A DNA stretch of 64,000 nucleotides, from NCBI RefSeq assembly GCF_002753895.1, contig NZ_NJER01000001.1:868001-932000 (forward strand), written 5' to 3'. The notes beneath the pieces are model-generated. The model was not told where the DNA came from, searched no databases, and was given only the letters and a program-made list of their open reading frames with translations. Made by a program: the position numbers and the translations under genes. The stretch's first letter is position 1; each line of letters begins with the position of its first letter. Source of the stretch: Halobacteriovorax sp. JY17 (GTDB lineage: Bacteria > Bdellovibrionota > Bacteriovoracia > Bacteriovoracales > Bacteriovoracaceae). This document shows, in pieces, positions 1 through 8,485 of this stretch.

Positions 1-783
1 GGGCTTCTTGCAAAGAAGAACGAGAAGACATTACAAAATATTTTCAAGAAATTTAAAACTCTTGGATATGATATGGAAGTTCAAGTCATGTCTTCACAAA
101 ACTACGGGGTTCCTGAAAAGAGAAGAAGAACAATTCTCATTGGAACGCGAGTTAATACTGATATTACTTTTCCAAAACATACACATGATACTATCATTGC
201 TAAGACCCTTAGAAATTCAATGACTGTTGGAGATGCTTTTAAGAACTTAAAAACAAAGTCAGGAAAGCTCTTTAATCATGATATCGAACAGGCCAAAATT
301 AAATCAAAGATAGATCTTAAAAGACTTAAGAGAATTCCCGAAGGAAAGGGAATTCGCTATGAAGCCGATGAGAAGAAATACTTCACTCCTTCTTTAAAAC
401 TTGGTGTGGACTGGGTAAACCTTAGAGAGAACCGCTTTCGTCAAACAAAGTATCAAAGACTCGACAGGTCTCTTCCAAGCCCTACAATTATGACTCACAG
501 ACATAGCTACTATCATCCTGTTGAGCATAGATATCTAACTCAAAGAGAAGCGGCTGCTCTACAAAGTTTTCCAAATGACTTTGAGTTTATGGGGCCTCTT
601 TCTGCTCAGTGGAGACAGATTGGAAATGCTGTTCCGCCACTTATGGCGAAGGCCATCGGAAAATCTCTAAAGAGCATGTACAAGTCATACCTCGAGCAGA
701 GGGATTCAAAAGTAACCAAAAAGAGTAACACAAAACAAAAGATTGAATATGTCAGAGAGAAAGCCTTTGTTTATAAGAAGTAA
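1..783 (+). CDS. DNA (cytosine-5) methyltransferase, C-terminal part (5' end outside window)
   Basis: The reading frame is open from base 1, so this is the last ~260 residues of a longer protein. Family motifs are clear: motif VIII QNYGVPEKRRR near visible residue 35, then a variable target-recognition stretch, motif IX (RSLPSPTIMT) and motif X (QIGNAVPPLMAKAIG) near the end. The first half of the family (AdoMet-binding motif I and the catalytic PCQ of motif IV) must lie upstream of the window, so activity cannot be judged. The enzyme methylates cytosine C5 in a short recognition site, either as part of a restriction-modification pair or as an orphan. The C-terminal tail after motif X is Lys-rich. 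No restriction gene follows directly; the next gene starts inside this one. The call is secure; specificity is unknown. Confidence 0.93.
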   Translation, partial: GLLAKKNEKTLQNIFKKFKTLGYDMEVQVMSSQNYGVPEKRRRTILIGTRVNTDITFPKHTHDTIIAKTLRNSMTVGDAFKNLKTKSGKLFNHDIEQAKIKSKIDLKRLKRIPEGKGIRYEADEKKYFTPSLKLGVDWVNLRENRFRQTKYQRLDRSLPSPTIMTHRHSYYHPVEHRYLTQREAAALQSFPNDFEFMGPLSAQWRQIGNAVPPLMAKAIGKSLKSMYKSYLEQRDSKVTKKSNTKQKIEYVREKAFVYKK

Positions 784-1774
784 TTTTCTATTAGTTGTCA
801 CCCTTCTAATACTCTCAAGCTGTAGCTCTCTTACAAAGAAAGAGAGCTGCCTTGTTAAGAGAGCTGCTTTTGATATTGGCTCGGGTTCCACTAAAATGAC
901 TCTGGCCAAAGTAGATACTTGCACAGGGAAAATTGTAGAGGTTTTCTTTGAAGATCAAGCCGCTGTCGCCTATAAGCAATCACTCTATGACAATGACAAT
1001 TCCTTTTCTAAAGAAATTATTAAAGAAGGTATTCAAGAATTAAAAGATCTAAAAGAAACCGCTGTTGAACTTGGAGTTACTCAATTTAGTGCGCTCGCCA
1101 CTCAAGCTTTTAGAGAAGCTAAGAATGGTAAGAATACTCTCGAAGAAATTAGCGATCAAACAGGCATTGAAATAAGAGTAATTAATCAAGAACTAGAAGC
1201 TAAATTTGGCTACCTCGGGGCAAAAGTTAAACATCCATTCGCTGATGATGAGAAAATTCTCGTTTGGGATATCGGCGGGGGAAGTATGCAGATGACTTAC
1301 GTTGAAGATGGAAAGTTTCATACTTATTTGGGAAACCTTGCCAGCGTTTCTTTTAAAGAAAGTGTTTTAAAAAACCTCTATAAGGGAAAGAAAGGCTCTC
1401 CAAATCCTCTTGGAAGAAATAGAGCGAAAAAGGCCCGAGCTCTTGCGAGATTCTTCGCGAAAGGAAATGTAGACCAGAAAATTCAGGAATATATAAAAAC
1501 AGCGAGAGTCTTTGGCATAGGTGGAGTGCACTACTATTCAGTGAAAAACCAAGCATTAGAGAAGGGCCATATTTATAATCAAACCCAACTTAGAGTTGCT
1601 CTTAACAAGAGGTCAAAATTAAGTGATAAGAAAATTGGTGGAAAATTTGCTTCTACTGATGTGACAAATATTGCACTTGTCCTTGGCTTCATGGAGGCCC
1701 TAGGAATAAGAAAAGTAGAGGCCCTAAAAGTTAATATGTCTCACGGATTATTTCTAGATAAATCTTCATGGTAA
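749..1774 (+). CDS. Ppx/GppA-like phosphatase with lipoprotein signal peptide
   Basis: The 341-residue product belongs to the Ppx/GppA (exopolyphosphatase / pppGpp phosphatase) actin-fold family. It shows a phosphate-1 loop (AAFDIGSGSTKMTL, ~res 38-51), the second glycine loop (VWDIGGGSMQMT) and the late FGIGGVHY segment. Unusually for this cytoplasmic family it begins with a hydrophobic leader ending in the lipobox L22-S-S-C25, predicting export and lipid anchoring. The family normally cleaves polyphosphate or pppGpp; a periplasmic version would need another source of substrate. ATG 749 is preferred; an in-frame TTG lies 6 nt upstream. It overlaps the methyltransferase by ~35 nt, and its own end overlaps the next gene by 7 nt, suggesting co-transcription. 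The fold assignment is strong, the substrate unknown. Confidence 0.85.
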   Translation: MSERKPLFIRSNFLLVVTLLILSSCSSLTKKESCLVKRAAFDIGSGSTKMTLAKVDTCTGKIVEVFFEDQAAVAYKQSLYDNDNSFSKEIIKEGIQELKDLKETAVELGVTQFSALATQAFREAKNGKNTLEEISDQTGIEIRVINQELEAKFGYLGAKVKHPFADDEKILVWDIGGGSMQMTYVEDGKFHTYLGNLASVSFKESVLKNLYKGKKGSPNPLGRNRAKKARALARFFAKGNVDQKIQEYIKTARVFGIGGVHYYSVKNQALEKGHIYNQTQLRVALNKRSKLSDKKIGGKFASTDVTNIALVLGFMEALGIRKVEALKVNMSHGLFLDKSSW

Positions 1775-2664
1775 AACTCCTTACCTTCATCTCCCTTCTC
1801 CTACTTTGTTCATGTGCTAACAGCAAAGATATTAGAGAGAAGTGGAGTTCCAAAAAAGATGGTAGTCAGTTCATAGATATTGAAGGAACAAAAGTTCACT
1901 ACAAGGATTTCGGAAGTGGAACTCCAATTGTTCTAATTCATGGAATTTGCGATAGCCTCCACACTTGGAGAAAGTGGAAGGATCCAATTGTGTCCAAAGG
2001 CTACCGCTTTATTTCGCTAGACGTTCCAGGTTTTGGACTAACTAATGGTAGAGAAATCTCCTACGACTCTAAGAGCTACACAAGTTTTTTAAAGAAATTA
2101 TTTAAGAGATTAGATATTAGAAAACCAATTCTCATTGGTAATAGCCTCGGTGGATTCATTGCATGGAATTACGCTCTAGATTACCCAAGAGATGTGAATA
2201 AGTTGGTCCTACTCTCTCCTGCCGGCTATCCACTCAATCCACCATTAGTAGTCAGAATAGCAGAAAATGGATTTCTAAAATGGGTCGCAAAGAACTTCTC
2301 AACTAGAATTTCATCAGATTATATCGCAAGAGGAGTCTTCTACGATAGAGATAGAATGGAAGAATACGATCTTGAAAGATTCTATGAACTCTTTAACCTC
2401 GAAGGAAATTTTGAAAAATATATGCGTGTCTTTGAAAGTATTATGAAATTAAAAGATCACACACCAAACCTCACGGAACTTAAGACACCCACTCTACTAA
2501 TATGGGGAAGAGAAGACTCTTGGATTCCTTTCAAGCAAAGTAAACTTTGGCAAAGAGATGTAAAATATCTCACCTTTATTCCACTAGATCAGGTTGGTCA
2601 TACGGCGCAGCTTGAAGCAAGTGAAAAAACCTTAGAACTTATTCTAAGTTACCTTAATGACTAG
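1768..2664 (+). CDS. alpha/beta-hydrolase fold lipoprotein
   Basis: The 298-residue protein has a lipoprotein signal (lipobox L-C-S-C16) followed by a single alpha/beta-hydrolase domain. Visible landmarks are the oxyanion strand IVLIHGICDSLHTW (res 54-67), the nucleophile elbow GNSLGG with Ser126, the acid region WGRED (Asp250) and the catalytic His278 in VGHTAQLE. A complete Ser-Asp-His triad suggests an active esterase, lipase or related hydrolase held at a membrane facing the periplasm. It overlaps the upstream Ppx-like lipoprotein gene by 7 nt, so both are probably made from one mRNA and act in the same compartment. The substrate cannot be read from sequence. Confidence 0.88.
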   Translation: MVKLLTFISLLLLCSCANSKDIREKWSSKKDGSQFIDIEGTKVHYKDFGSGTPIVLIHGICDSLHTWRKWKDPIVSKGYRFISLDVPGFGLTNGREISYDSKSYTSFLKKLFKRLDIRKPILIGNSLGGFIAWNYALDYPRDVNKLVLLSPAGYPLNPPLVVRIAENGFLKWVAKNFSTRISSDYIARGVFYDRDRMEEYDLERFYELFNLEGNFEKYMRVFESIMKLKDHTPNLTELKTPTLLIWGREDSWIPFKQSKLWQRDVKYLTFIPLDQVGHTAQLEASEKTLELILSYLND

Positions 2665-2782
2665 AACTTCCAAATCTAAGTCCTGAAAAAACAATGCATT
2701 TTCTTCAAGAGTCTTGTGCTAAATCGCTTAAAAATATAGAAGATGAAATAATGAATATTACTTAAGATACTTGGAGATTTAA

Positions 2783-3271
2783 ATGAAGTTTATACTATCA
2801 ACAATGATTATGCTCACAATCAGCTCTGTACAGGCCGTTGACTGTAGACTTCATAGTGAAGATTTAAACTGGCCAGAAGACAAAATTTTAAAAGTAATAA
2901 GTTGTGAAAAAATACACTCTGAAAAAGATTACTTTCTAGATGATCAGCTATGTTTATCCGTAAGAGAAGATCAACATAGTAAATTTGAAACAAAAACCTA
3001 TAAAGTGTCTCTCGCAACGAATGGGTCAAAATATCCTATCGCACTTTTAAATGTGACAGTAAATAATAACGGAAGATCAACTTACGGAAACATCTCTCAT
3101 AGAGGAAATGGAGAAGTTGAACTTAGTGGAATATTTTCTACAAATAATTGGAACGTTAACGCAAATGTAAACCTTGAAAGACCAGACCAAATAAATGTAA
3201 CGGTTAAAAGTAAAGGGTTTGGTTTTGGTAAGCTTAAGCATAAAGCAACCTATAAATGTGATGAAGTATAA
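2783..3271 (+). CDS. small secreted protein, unknown function
   Basis: The 162-residue product starts with a Sec signal peptide (residues 1-18, cleavage after VQA). The mature part has four cysteines (C21, C41, C57 and one near the C terminus) and alternating polar/hydrophobic stretches rich in Asn and Lys, as in a small beta-rich secreted domain stabilised by disulfides. The start is supported by GGAG 8 nt before the ATG. It stands alone: 118 nt separate it from the upstream hydrolase gene, and it converges with the Nudix gene 23 nt downstream. I do not recognise the family. Confidence 0.75.
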   Translation: MKFILSTMIMLTISSVQAVDCRLHSEDLNWPEDKILKVISCEKIHSEKDYFLDDQLCLSVREDQHSKFETKTYKVSLATNGSKYPIALLNVTVNNNGRSTYGNISHRGNGEVELSGIFSTNNWNVNANVNLERPDQINVTVKSKGFGFGKLKHKATYKCDEV

Positions 3272-3294
3272 CGAATAGTATTTAAAGGGGAGAA

Positions 3295-3822
3295 TCACTC
3301 CCCTTCTAATATCTCTTCTCTAATAAGTCGCAAAAGAAATATCTCACGCTCAATCGACACCCCTTTCTTCTTACTATTTTTAATCGTATCTTCATTATGC
3401 TTGATGGCCTCGTCAATATTTATCCACACAGGCTTCATTCCATTATTTAATTCGTAGTGCTCAAGACTAGTCTCTCCAAGCTCTTCATCCACCGAACAAG
3501 TAAAGCAATAAGAGATCATATGTTGAATATCAAAGTCTGACTTATACCAGGGCCTATACTCTTCATAAATTCCAAACTCGCTGATGTTGGAAATCCCCTT
3601 AGCACCAGTTTCTTCTTTTAATTCGCGAATCATTCCTGCAAGAAGATCCTCACCTCTATCAAGTCCTCCACCAGGGAGGCTATAATCATGATATCTTTCT
3701 GTATAAAGTAAGAGAATAGAGTTTCCTCTAAGAGCTATTGCTCTAGTGGCCTCTCTTTTGAAAATAGATTTTCCTTCTAAAGAATCAATATCTGGATGTA
3801 TCGATGTGCAAAGAAGTCTCAC
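3295..3822 (-). CDS. NUDIX hydrolase
   Basis: A full Nudix box is present: GGLDRGE, seven residues, then RELKEETGA, matching G-x5-E-x7-RE-U-x-EE-x-G-U. Such enzymes hydrolyse nucleoside diphosphate derivatives, releasing a nucleotide part and a phosphorylated partner. The frame is open further upstream to 3936, inside the ABC exporter gene. I choose the GTG at 3822 because it lies one base past the exporter stop, and its product (VRLLCTSIHPDI...) looks like the natural N terminus of this subfamily. ATG 3864 is the alternative. The short gap to the exporter gene implies co-transcription. About 175 residues; substrate unknown. Confidence 0.87.
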   Translation of the reverse strand: MRLLCTSIHPDIDSLEGKSIFKREATRAIALRGNSILLLYTERYHDYSLPGGGLDRGEDLLAGMIRELKEETGAKGISNISEFGIYEEYRPWYKSDFDIQHMISYCFTCSVDEELGETSLEHYELNNGMKPVWINIDEAIKHNEDTIKNSKKKGVSIEREIFLLRLIREEILEGE

Positions 3823-3823
3823 G

Positions 3824-5614
3824 TTAAAGTTCACTGGCCTTTTGAAGACCAGCAAAGAGTCCATCACTTGCAAGAAGTTCCCTAGGAGTTCCGCTTTCGG
3901 CCAGTCGCCCTTTTTCAAAGACGAGTAGGCGATCACAACTCATTACCGTGTCGAGTCTGTGAGCAATAATCAAACAGGTCTTACCTTCCATAATGGTGAC
4001 AATGGCCTGATGGATGACTTTTTCATAATTGGGGTCGATATTAGCGGTTGCTTCATCAAGAACCAGTATCTTTGGATTTCCAAGTAGCACTCTAGTTAAG
4101 CTTAGCAATTGCTTCTCGCCGATACTTAAGTTTTCTCCGCCCTCTAAGATGGTAGAGTCTAGAGTCATGGCCGACTCTTCCATTACTTTATAGAAGCCTG
4201 TCTCCTTACAACAATTTATAATATTTTCATCTGTGGCAATTTTTCCGGCACAGAGATTCTCCCTAAGACTTGCGCTAAAGATAATCGGATCCTGTGAAAC
4301 AAAGCCAATTGAACTTCGAAGAAATCTTCGATTGAAGTCGCGAATAGAAACTCCGTCGATCTCAATACTTCCTTTTTGAAAATCATAGAGTCTCGCCAAA
4401 AGGCTAACTGTTGTTGTTTTTCCGCACCCAGTAGAGCCTACAAGACCAATTTTTTCTCCACTCTTAATATTGAAATTTAAATCCTTTAAAACCCAATTAT
4501 CTGAGTCGTAGGCCATCCATGTCTTTTTAAATTCAATATTTCCTTTAATATCAAATTCAGAAATCTCACCATCCTCTCCTAAGACAACTTCTTCTTCGTC
4601 GTGAGAAAAGAAACTATGAACTCTCTCGCTACTTGTGAAGGCCTGTTGAATGACGTGAATTTCGCGGGCGAGCATCATAATAGGAGAAAAGAATTTTTCG
4701 CAGTATCTAATGAAGGCGACAAATATTCCCACGCTCATCGTTCCTGCGAGAACTTCTTTCCCACCGAAGAACACAAGCCCTACAAGAGGTAGAGTGCAAA
4801 AGAAGGCGGTTAAAGGTCTTGTCCAAGAATAGAGAAAATTTGCATTTAACTGTGCACGTCTGTGGTCATTCACTGTGGCATCAAAATTTTGATGAGACCA
4901 ATTCTCTAAACCATAAGATCTAATCACATCAATTCCGCTTAGGTATTCATTTAACTTTGAATTGATCTCACTTGAGAGCTTAGACATTCTTCTGTTAACA
5001 ACCCTTACTTTATTCTTCGTTAAATAGACAAGAGCAACAGCAGGTAGCATAGAGGCCACAAGGATCAATCCGAGACGAAGATCAGTTATGCACATGGCGG
5101 TTCCAGAGATGATTGCCATAAAAATTGCATTTACAAATCTACCAATAGTTGAAGTAAAAAATTCTTCAACACCTTCAACATCATGAGTGATACGAGTGAT
5201 AATTCTTCCCTGAGGCTGCTTGTCGTAGAAGCCAAGAGGAAGTTTTTGAATATGAGCGAAGAGCTTCTTTCTAATATCTAGAATAGTTGCCGAAGAGTTA
5301 ATAATGAGAATTCTTCTTCCACACCACTGAAGAGCGAGAGAGGAAACTTCACAGACCACAATAAGTATTGCCCAAAAATAGGACTCATCAAAGGCCTTCT
5401 TCAAAAGCCCGTCTTCAACCAAGTGTCCCATAGCTCTTGATGAGTAAATGGCCACAAGAGAGCTAATCAACATTAGAATAAGAGCAAAAATAAATTTCTC
5501 TTTTCTCGCCTGCCCTTGTTTTAGGAGAAATTTAAAAGACTTAAGATCATTTAAAGCGTTCTTCTTAAGATTTGTTTCATCTTGCTCATCTCGTGTTAGA
5601 AATTGATCACTCAT
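3824..5614 (-). CDS. ABC exporter half-transporter, catalytic-site Walker B (heterodimer subunit 2)
   Basis: The 596-residue protein has an N-terminal six-helix type IV (ABC_membrane) exporter domain and a C-terminal ATPase domain. Walker A GSTGCGKT is at res 393-400, Walker B LVLDE with the catalytic Glu521, and the switch His552. Its ABC signature is degenerate (LSIGE, res 496-500, instead of LSGGQ). The upstream partner has the complementary defects, so together they form one good and one degenerate ATP site. The ATG at 5614 overlaps the partner's stop by 8 nt and is preceded by GGAGG; an upstream in-frame extension to 5707 is rejected. The arrangement resembles E. coli MdlAB-type exporters. 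Cargo is unknown: lipid, drug or peptide are all possible. Confidence 0.92.
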   Translation of the reverse strand: MSDQFLTRDEQDETNLKKNALNDLKSFKFLLKQGQARKEKFIFALILMLISSLVAIYSSRAMGHLVEDGLLKKAFDESYFWAILIVVCEVSSLALQWCGRRILIINSSATILDIRKKLFAHIQKLPLGFYDKQPQGRIITRITHDVEGVEEFFTSTIGRFVNAIFMAIISGTAMCITDLRLGLILVASMLPAVALVYLTKNKVRVVNRRMSKLSSEINSKLNEYLSGIDVIRSYGLENWSHQNFDATVNDHRRAQLNANFLYSWTRPLTAFFCTLPLVGLVFFGGKEVLAGTMSVGIFVAFIRYCEKFFSPIMMLAREIHVIQQAFTSSERVHSFFSHDEEEVVLGEDGEISEFDIKGNIEFKKTWMAYDSDNWVLKDLNFNIKSGEKIGLVGSTGCGKTTTVSLLARLYDFQKGSIEIDGVSIRDFNRRFLRSSIGFVSQDPIIFSASLRENLCAGKIATDENIINCCKETGFYKVMEESAMTLDSTILEGGENLSIGEKQLLSLTRVLLGNPKILVLDEATANIDPNYEKVIHQAIVTIMEGKTCLIIAHRLDTVMSCDRLLVFEKGRLAESGTPRELLASDGLFAGLQKASEL

Positions 5615-7316
5615 CAGTAACCTCCATTCCATGAGAAAGATTGAGAACTTTATTACAATACTTGAGAGTAGAGCTTCTATGTGCAACCCAGATAAGTGTT
5701 GTATCACTTAACTCTCTATCTAAATTATTTAAAATTAAATCCTCGGTAACGGTATCAACTGCACTTAGGCAATCATCTAAGAAGAGAAGCTTTGGCCGTC
5801 TTGATAGTGCTCTGGCCAGAGTAAGTCTCTGCCTTTGCCCACCAGAGAGATTAATCCCCCACTCACCAAGTGGCGTTTCCAATTGGTTAGGAAATTCGCG
5901 CACATCCTTATCAAGCCCCGCAAGTTCTAAATAGTACCAAATATCATCGTCAGAGAGATCTCTATCCATTTCGATATTCTTCTTAATCGTATCAGCAAAG
6001 AGAAATGGCTTCTGTTGAACAAAACTCATAAACTCACGCAGCTGCTGATGATTATAATTATTGTAGTCTTTTCCGTGGAAAAAGAGTCTCCCCTCATAAT
6101 TTCTCTCCAGTCCACTTAGTATACTTAGAAGAGTTGATTTACCTGTTCCAATATCCCCAGTAATACCTAGCCTCTCGCCCGGAAGAAGAGAGAGATTAAA
6201 GTTCTTAATCAAAGGTTCTTCTTTATCCGAATCATGGAACTTAAACGATAAATTCTTTGCGTGGAGCACATACTCGCTATCAGAAATTTTAGAGCCTTTA
6301 GTATACAGAAACTCTTCTTTCTTATTGAGATAGATTTTATTCAAGCGATCTAAACTTGTGGTTCCTCTCTTCCAATCGGAAATAATAAACCCCATTTCCA
6401 TAAGTGGATCTTGTAAGAGAAAAATTAAACCTTGCATAGAGACGAAATCCCCAATAGTCATTTGCCCACTAATCACAAGAGAAATCCCCACTGCGAATAA
6501 GACAATATAACTAATAATGGAAGCTCCCCCCATCATTGGAATATAATTCAAAGAGGTAAAGAGTGCCTTTAGCCTAGAGTCTTTATACTTCGCCGCGCTA
6601 TCAATTAACTTATCTTCCCAAAAACCACCCGTCTGAGTAAGCCTTTGCAATCTAATCGTGCTAATCACTTGTGTGGAAAGATCGTTAAACTCTCCAAGAG
6701 ATTCCTGTGAGTCTTTATATCTTTGAACCTCTTTACTTGAGAGCTTTTTTACAAAGACTGGAAGTATTGAAAGAGTTAGAACTGAAATAATAGTCATTCT
6801 CAGGTTAATCGTCAGCATCGTTCCAAGAGTTAGAACCCCAAGGAAAATGACGTCAACAAGACCTACCAGAGTAAAGCCGAAGATAAACCTCGACGAATTC
6901 ACATCACTATTAGAGGCGTTCATAAGATTTCCCTTTGAGAAATCTGTGACTAAGTCTTTCTTATTAAAGAATCTTGCATTCTCCCAAATTCTCTTTCTTA
7001 ACATGGCACTGGCCATGTGGGTCTGTCTTGCCAGAGTGACTCTCCATCCAATTCTTCCAATGGTTATAAAGACACGACAGAGAAACATACAGATAAAGAG
7101 ATAGTAAAAAGTATCAATTTTTGTTGCCTTAACAAAGAAGGCCGGAAACTTATCACCGCTAAAGAAGTCGATAATCCACCCTATAATTCTCGTAGTGAGA
7201 ACTTGGCAAATATTAGTCAATAAGACCATCAACGTACCTACGATGTACATGGTCTTATTATTCCAAATATATGATGTCCAAATTCCGATGGAAGAGGTGC
7301 TCGTCGACTTATTCAT
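5607..7316 (-). CDS. ABC exporter half-transporter, degenerate-site subunit (heterodimer subunit 1)
   Basis: The 569-residue protein has an N-terminal exporter membrane domain (about six helices) and a C-terminal ATPase. Walker A GDIGTGKST is at res 387-395 and the signature is canonical (LSGGQ, res 490-494). The Walker B motif ends LDD, so Asp515 replaces the catalytic Glu; the switch His546 is kept. Pairing with the next gene's Glu and degenerate signature gives the classic asymmetric heterodimer. The 8-nt overlap of the two genes fits equimolar translation. No good ribosome-binding site is visible before the ATG. The gene follows lplA on the same strand after about 40 nt. It is an exporter by family; no cargo can be inferred. 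Confidence 0.92.
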   Translation of the reverse strand: MNKSTSTSSIGIWTSYIWNNKTMYIVGTLMVLLTNICQVLTTRIIGWIIDFFSGDKFPAFFVKATKIDTFYYLFICMFLCRVFITIGRIGWRVTLARQTHMASAMLRKRIWENARFFNKKDLVTDFSKGNLMNASNSDVNSSRFIFGFTLVGLVDVIFLGVLTLGTMLTINLRMTIISVLTLSILPVFVKKLSSKEVQRYKDSQESLGEFNDLSTQVISTIRLQRLTQTGGFWEDKLIDSAAKYKDSRLKALFTSLNYIPMMGGASIISYIVLFAVGISLVISGQMTIGDFVSMQGLIFLLQDPLMEMGFIISDWKRGTTSLDRLNKIYLNKKEEFLYTKGSKISDSEYVLHAKNLSFKFHDSDKEEPLIKNFNLSLLPGERLGITGDIGTGKSTLLSILSGLERNYEGRLFFHGKDYNNYNHQQLREFMSFVQQKPFLFADTIKKNIEMDRDLSDDDIWYYLELAGLDKDVREFPNQLETPLGEWGINLSGGQRQRLTLARALSRRPKLLFLDDCLSAVDTVTEDLILNNLDRELSDTTLIWVAHRSSTLKYCNKVLNLSHGMEVTDE

Positions 7317-7356
7317 GGAAAAATTCTATATGCACTTTCCCTATAAGAAAAGATAC

Positions 7357-8373
7357 TTAATGGATTTCTTTAGATAACCACGCTGAAAGTTCTGATAACT
7401 CTTCTCTAATCATCGGAAGTTCTAATGCCACGGTCTCAATGGCCTTCGAAACCCCTATAGGAGAATATTGTTTACCAACTAATGCCTTGGTTAAATACTC
7501 AATCATCTCAGGATGTAGAGAGTCGGAATAGATTGTACACTTTTCAATGAGTCCTTTATGAGAATCAATATGTGCCTCAATCCCACCCCAAGAAAATCTC
7601 TCTTCTAGAAAGTGATTAAATTTTGGAGTTTCTCCAAAGCGCCAATTCCAATCTTTTAATTTTTCGTAATAATCATTTAAGTGAAACACGGATTTAAGAT
7701 ATTCGTGATCTAATAGCTCAACCTCACATTCCGCTTTGTAATGGGATTTGAATTCACTAATAATGGCTTCAGAAAGTGAGTCATGATTTATCTCGGAATT
7801 ACATTCAACGAGATTTGTCACTCTAGCTCTTACAGATTTTATTCCCTTACTTTCAAGTTTCTTCTTTGATGGATTGAGGTAATTACCAAGCTTTGAGAGA
7901 TCTGCATCAATAAGTAGAGTTCCGTGATGAAATGATCGATCTTTAGTTTCTTTAAAAGCAGATCCAGAAATTTTCTTATCTCCATCATCACTCTTAATAA
8001 GAATATCATTTCTCCCAGACGCAAAGGCCTCAACACCAAAGCGGGCCAGAGCATTTGAAATGATTTTATTGTTAACTGCTTTATCGTAGTTTTCTTTTGA
8101 GCTTAGAAAAGTAAAGTTGGTATTTCCAAGGTCATGAAAAACTGCTCCTCCTCCACTTTGCCGTCTAGCGAGCTTAATCCCATCAGCTTCCATTCTCTCT
8201 GTATTGCACTCTGTCCATGGATTTTGAAATCTTCCAATTACGACGGTATTTTGATTTCTCCAGAGAAAGAGAACATGAGTCTCTGGGTCCATATCTCTAA
8301 AAATCCAGTCTTCAGTCGCTAAATTAAACCAAGGATCAAAGGTATCTGATAAAAGTATTCTAATTTTTGTCAT
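7357..8373 (-). CDS. lplA: lipoate-protein ligase A
   Basis: This enzyme activates free lipoate with ATP and attaches it to a lysine of the 2-oxoacid dehydrogenase E2 or GcvH domains. The 338-residue length is essentially that of E. coli LplA. Diagnostic segments are the RRQSGGGAVFHDLGN lipoate/AMP-binding loop, the HGTLLIDADL strand, the KKISGSAF segment carrying the conserved lysine, and the K-S-V-x-A-R-V-T-N lid region. The C-terminal accessory domain is present (about res 245-338). The ATG is preceded by GGAG at 7 nt. It is transcribed toward the exporter genes and divergently from the secreted hydrolase gene at 8486. The protein is cytoplasmic, allowing scavenged lipoate to be used. Confidence 0.95.
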   Translation of the reverse strand: MTKIRILLSDTFDPWFNLATEDWIFRDMDPETHVLFLWRNQNTVVIGRFQNPWTECNTERMEADGIKLARRQSGGGAVFHDLGNTNFTFLSSKENYDKAVNNKIISNALARFGVEAFASGRNDILIKSDDGDKKISGSAFKETKDRSFHHGTLLIDADLSKLGNYLNPSKKKLESKGIKSVRARVTNLVECNSEINHDSLSEAIISEFKSHYKAECEVELLDHEYLKSVFHLNDYYEKLKDWNWRFGETPKFNHFLEERFSWGGIEAHIDSHKGLIEKCTIYSDSLHPEMIEYLTKALVGKQYSPIGVSKAIETVALELPMIREELSELSAWLSKEIH

Positions 8374-8485
8374 TTTAAAGCTCCAGTTCTAATATTCTCT
8401 ATCATCTAACGCGGTTCACCTAGGGCAATATTAGAAGTGTAAGTATCATTAAAGATCATAGAGAAAAAAAGCTAAGGAAACAATA

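Noticed and set aside
706-924. minus-strand ORF across the methyltransferase/Ppx junction
   Set aside because: It lies opposite two well-supported genes, has no ribosome-binding site and no recognisable domain.
3823-3936. upstream extension of the Nudix gene
   Set aside because: It overlaps the exporter gene by over 100 nt, and the GTG at 3822 gives a natural N terminus one base after the exporter stop.
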